In this document: positions 23,095 to 26,387 of the stretch, piece by piece | Layout: every line of letters begins with the position of its first letter | Numbering within the stretch: the first letter of the stretch is position 1 | Source: Chytridium lagenaria | Taxonomy: Eukaryota; Chytridiomycota; Chytridiomycetes; Chytridiales; Chytridiaceae | Length of the DNA: 26,387 nt | Direction of reading: 5' to 3' | Assembly (NCBI GenBank): GCA_025449115.1 | Contig: JAHLKC010000265.1 | Coordinates: 1-26,387 of the forward strand | Notes under the pieces: generated by a model | What the model saw: only the letters and a program-made list of their open reading frames with translations | What the model was told of the DNA's origin: nothing | Database searches by the model: none | Program-made: the position numbers and the translations under genes

Positions 23095-23490
23095 ATATGG
23101 TACTTCCAATATAACTGTCAAACTCCGTCGTGACGTCGTCTTGTAAGACCTCTTCGTTTCTTGACTCCGTCATCGACAGAGGATAAATTACTGTTTCTTC
23201 AACATGTCCTGCGGACCTTCAGTCGTCCTGTTCATTTAATGATGCTTGTTAACGTGTATGAACTAGTTTTGCTTCAGGACTTTCATCTTTGTCCGTCGAT
23301 TTTTGTTTGGTTCTCTTATTGCGTAGAGACATTGAAAGCATATCTCAGTAAGATCGCAGATATCAATTTTTTAATTTCTTTTGCATTGCTGCCGTTACGG
23401 GTGACGTTGACCAAACATCTGACAAACCGTGTTTTTTTTGCTGCCAATCTCCATTTGTCAACTGTGACTCAAATTGTTTTTTTCCTTTAA
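23095..23490 (-). pseudogene. Gene Y2 remnant, divergent from X2
   Basis: On the - strand this region repeats pieces of gene Y1: LSSVDDGVKKRRGL (Y1: LSSVSAGVKTRCGF) and, one frame over, TEFDSYIGSTI followed by a GTAAGT donor at 23094 (Y1: TEFDSYIGRTI and donor 12448). A start comparable with Y1 (SPVTAA near 23400; Y1 has PPVTAA) can be seen. The middle is much shorter than in Y1 and has stops, and the downstream exon is absent because the Helitron end lies there. Likely a decayed copy whose promoter gap with X2 (about 90-110 bp) remains. Confidence 0.5.
23389..23403. repeat. Degenerate palindrome in the X2/Y2 promoter gap
   Basis: CTGCCGTTACGGGTG keeps the core CCGTTACGG. It is about 100 bp upstream of the X2 start, matching the degenerate copy about 115 bp upstream of X1. 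Confidence 0.5.
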
Positions 23491-23502
23491 CTTCTCCTTC
23501 AC

Positions 23503-25091
23503 ATGCATCCTGTCAAGCGACCACGGCCTCAGCGGGTGCCTGTCGTCGCTCCTCCACCCGAAAACGAGGCCGACACCGCGTTGATATCCGCCTGCTCCTC
23601 TTCCATAGCTCGTTCGGCTATGGAAGCTGGCATCACGATGCTCGTTTCACTTGCCGTTATGAAGGTCCTCTGGAAAGGGACTGACTTCAAACGGCAAATG
23701 GATGTCGCAATTGCATCGGGACTAACCAAAAGAACTTGAAAACCGCATTCAACCGTCTCATCCGCTCGCGACAAACAATGAAGTGAGACCTGGAACGTCA
23801 CGGCGTCTACATTTGAGGATTGGCCTGCGGTTATCCAAAAGGACGTTTCGTTTGATGATAATGTTAGGTGGGTGTTTCAACATAAATTTGATAATCTTAT
23901 GTTAACTAAGGGCTGTAAAAACGTTCATGGAGATGGAATTTACGAAGCGTTATCCTGCAAAGCAGATATCGATATCTGCTTTTGCGGAGCACAAAGCTTT
24001 TGATGATACAGGCGAGACTTCGGATAACAACGAGAACATTCAGACAAATAAACCGGAAAGAAAACGACGGAAGAAGGCCAGTGACGAGGACCTGGCGGAT
24101 GATCCGTTGCGGTTTGAAAATAGTATCTAGTAAGTAAAAATGGTCTTATGCTAGTTACTGATCAATCTTGTTTAACGCTAGCTTACCTTCGCCCGCCGAA
24201 ATTGTGTTTCTTCGAAGTGCTGACTCCGTCTTCGAAATTGTTGCTAGAGTTGGCATTCTTCGCGCCGACCTCGACAACTCCAACACGGCTGCGTTGGTCA
24301 TGAGTAAGGCTTTTGGTAAAGACTACGGCGACAACATCACCACTATACCCGCCCACCTCGCTGTTGCTTGCAACCTCATTACTCAAAACCCCACTCTTTT
24401 ACCGTTGGCACGTCAATATTTCGACAAGAGTTGGGCTTTACCGGTTGATGCTGTTTTTTACGTCTTCAAGTCAACGGTAAAAGTTTAAACACGGTAATGG
24501 TTTTTAATATTATTCTTTTCATTCCATACAGTTTCAACATGTGTGCCAATCTGGAAGAGCGGCATCTTTGCAAGGTGTTATTGACTCATTACCGACTCAC
24601 GAGGAAAAGGATTTCCTTGACGGTTGCCGTTCAACCTTTTCAGAACTTGCTGCTTCTTGGTACCGTCTCTTTCACACGTCCTTTGCATTTCTTAACCGCG
24701 AGAACGAAACTTCGTATTCCATCGGACTTCGCGTTGGCGGTCAATTGACTGCGCGAACTCTGGCTGACGATAACACTGTTCTTTTACGAGGGATAATAGG
24801 TGAGTACATTTCATGGGTAGTACCTCTTTAACTTGAAATAGTGAAGGACTTTTATTTGGGACCTGTCCGACTTATGACAAGGCGATGCTCGAATTGTACG
24901 GATATGGAAGTGACTGTGGTTATTAAGGAGGTACTTTTCGTTAAATACATTTGCTTGCTAAACGCCATAAACAGATTGAAGACATTGCAAATCACGTCCG
25001 CGTGTGCCATGCCATTCCCTTACGAACTGGTCCAGGCAAACCTATTGTTTGTGATCATCATCTTCTTAAACGTGAATGTGCTTGTCCCTAG
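23503..25091 (+). CDS. Gene X2: paralogue of X1, exon 1 frame-broken
   Basis: Same six-exon structure as X1: 23503-23867, 23911-24129, 24182-24476, 24532-24799, 24842-24930, 24975-25091. Exons 2, 3, 4 and 6 have exactly the X1 lengths (219, 295, 268, 117 nt), while intron sequences and lengths differ. Where I compared codons, most differences are at third positions, a sign of selection on the protein. It keeps the basic start (VKRPRPQRVP), the NLS-like KPERKRRKK, CSNC plus NHVRVCH and the final RECACP. Exon 1 is three bases shorter than in X1, through three separate one-base losses near 23725, 23768 and 23802; the first creates a stop at 23737. Frame is correct again by 23812. As sequenced it cannot make the full protein, but errors in the sequence could explain this. 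Function unknown. Confidence 0.78.
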
Positions 25092-25211
25092 CCTACGCGT
25101 TCTTTTGCCTTACCTTATGCTGAATTTCAAAATATTCTTCCTTCGCTGAATGTGCTTGTTCGTAGCCTATGCTTTATTTTGGCCGAACCTTATGCTAATA
25201 TTGAAAACATT
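25074..25211. repeat. 74-bp tandem duplication of the X2 gene end
   Basis: GAATGTGCTTGTCCCTAGCC (25074, containing the X2 stop) is repeated at 25148 as GAATGTGCTTGTTCGTAGCC, and the similarity goes on through ACCTTATGCT to about 25211. The second copy lies in the 3' flank and carries a matching TAG. Confidence 0.8.
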
Positions 25212-25267
25212 GCAATAAATGCTCTTTGCATACAATGTGGGTTTAAATTTAATTAAGTTACCTTTAA

Positions 25268-25324
25268 CTCCCGTGACGGGAGCGTTACAACCCACTGTTA
25301 TAATGCTACCTCCCGTGACGGGAG
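25268..25324. repeat. Palindrome array F (2 copies, 3' of X2)
   Basis: Two perfect CTCCCGTGACGGGAG copies at 25268 and 25310, between the X2 end and the second copy of the helicase 3' end. These are the rightmost copies in the window. Confidence 0.93.
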
Positions 25325-25384
25325 CCTCATTGCTTGTGTAATTGCTGGCCATTTCTTTTTCTCCAGCTTTCTGTACCAAACACA

Positions 25385-25593
25385 ACGTACAACATCGAAG
25401 GCACTGACTCTTCTGTAAAAGATAACACAGGAAGACATCACCAATAACTTCACACCAACAAAAGCAACCGTTCTTGCAATGTAATATTCTATGTCTTCGG
25501 TAATGAGGTCAATGTATGCTACTGACGAGCAATGGCAACATTCTATAGAGTTCAGAACATCCAGCATTCCTCCAAATCTTGTGTCACGTCGTA
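25385..25593 (+). pseudogene. Second, decayed copy of the Helitron helicase 3' end
   Basis: Clearly related to 22609-22815: GAAGGCACTGACTCTTCTG, ACTTCACACCAACA, GTTCTTGCAATG, GAGCAATGGCAACATTCTAT and CTCCAAATCTTG recur in order. It begins in the middle of the last helicase motif (the counterpart of TTLKALTLLEK) and contains a stop (the counterpart of AMQYLMS reads AM, stop, YSMS). It ends with a basic tail SRRTRPRTLRKK, like SKRRRQLR after the first copy. It could be the residue of another Helitron whose body was lost or replaced. Confidence 0.8.
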
Positions 25594-26387
25594 CAAGGCC
25601 ACGGACTCTTAGAAAAAAAAGTTGCAAAGAAACTCAACTTCACACTTACAAATTTAAGTTTTTTTTGTGTGTATTTATATACAATGGACAGCACAAATGT
25701 CATACAATTAAGATAGAAACATGAAGAATCAAAGTATAATAATAATATATTAATATTTAATAAGAACAACAAAAATAAAAAAAAATAAAAAGTATTTATA
25801 AAATTATTAATAAAGATAAAATAAATAGAAATTATAATTTTATATGCAATGCAATGCAAAAAAAAAAATAATTAAAAAAAAAAAAAAATATATTTCTTCA
25901 ATCTCTTGAACTCTTCCACCTATTGCTTCAATCTCTCAATACTCTCTTCTCCCTACAAAACACATCCCAAGAGGTTATCGGCGGAGCTCAGTCTGTCTGT
26001 CTGTGCATCTGTCTTTTTAAATTCATTGATTTGGTCAAAAAAATTAGACGATTTCATTGGTGGATTAAATGATTTTTAATTGGCGGAATAAATGATTTAT
26101 TTTTATTTTTCAGAGGCAGATGAGAAGAGCGGCAAATATTGAACGAATGCGCATTGGAAGAGAGAGATGGAGACTGATACAAGGAAGGCTGCAATGTTGA
26201 GATTCAGTCCAATAAGCCTTGAGTTCAAACTGTCACGCGCCAAAAACGAAAGTGACGGACGTACTCTATGAACCGCATGAAGAGTACGTAACAGTGGTTG
26301 GGGAGAGGGTGGGGAGTTACGGGGCAGAACACGTCAGGACGCGCCACCTTTTGTAAGAAATGACAATCTAAGTGGAAACCTGTGGAT
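25594..26387. other. AT-rich right end without a clear gene
   Basis: Long A/T tracts (25738-25892) are followed by pyrimidine-rich DNA, a short GTCT repeat (25993-26003), and from 26112 an acceptor-like TTTTTCAG leading into an open Arg-rich stretch (QMRRAANIERMRIGRERW) that stops at 26198. That could be the last exon of an unseen gene, but nothing else supports it. The last 190 bases show no feature I can name. Confidence 0.4.

Noticed and set aside
10809..25324. CRISPR-like array from regularly repeated palindromes
   Set aside because: Repeats are only 15 bp, spacing varies from 27 bp to kilobases, there are no cas genes, and the DNA is eukaryotic with spliced genes.
22900..25324. Palindromes as the classical Helitron 3' terminal hairpin
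   Set aside because: They occur in arrays inside introns and promoters, and I saw no CTRR end at a fixed distance after them.
1..26387. tRNA or rRNA genes
   Set aside because: I looked for cloverleaf-like and conserved rRNA strings by eye and saw none; a dedicated search was not possible.

Overview
The window looks like nuclear DNA of a fungus, most likely an early-diverging (Mucoromycota-like) one. The evidence is the many short GT-AG introns (mostly about 37-90 nt), a full-size white-type ABCG transporter of the yeast YOL075C type, and a Rep/helicase Helitron and a Fanzor remnant, both known from such genomes. The lineage is inference; that it is intron-bearing eukaryotic DNA is clear.

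Layout. 1-1312: the C-terminal part of a Fanzor (eukaryotic TnpB-like RNA-guided nuclease), broken and running off the left edge. 1313-3387: no convincing gene. 3388-9932: one large host-type gene for an NBD-TMD-NBD-TMD ABCG transporter, split by single-base length errors. 9933-10648: pyrimidine-rich and AT-rich spacer. 10649-25593: a mobile-element-like block holding a Helitron polyprotein (15300-22811, + strand) between two copies of a divergent gene pair. In each pair a + strand gene X (13393-15008 and 23503-25091; about 451 aa, basic NLS-like cluster, C-terminal Cys/His cluster) faces a - strand gene Y (13300-11403, and a remnant at 23490-23095). A decayed second copy of the Helitron helicase 3' end (25385-25593) lies beyond the second pair. 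25594-26387: AT-rich spacer without a clear gene.

The feature that ties the block together is a 15-bp palindrome, consensus CTCCCGTNACGGGAG, present about 22 times between 10809 and 25324. None was seen in the ABCG gene, the Fanzor region or any coding exon. Arrays of 3-6 copies sit in the only long introns (about 290-606 nt) of the Helitron and of gene Y, and a weaker copy lies in the shared promoter gap of each X/Y pair. The two X genes have exons of the same length (219, 295, 268 and 117 nt for four of six) with mostly silent differences where I compared them, so the family appears to have been under selection. I do not recognise X or Y; an accessory module linked to a Helitron, with the palindromes as binding or hairpin sites, is my inference.

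Most reading-frame breaks are one-base changes, usually in short homopolymers, and they affect the host transporter as much as the mobile genes. Sequencing or assembly error is therefore a real alternative to decay for many of them.
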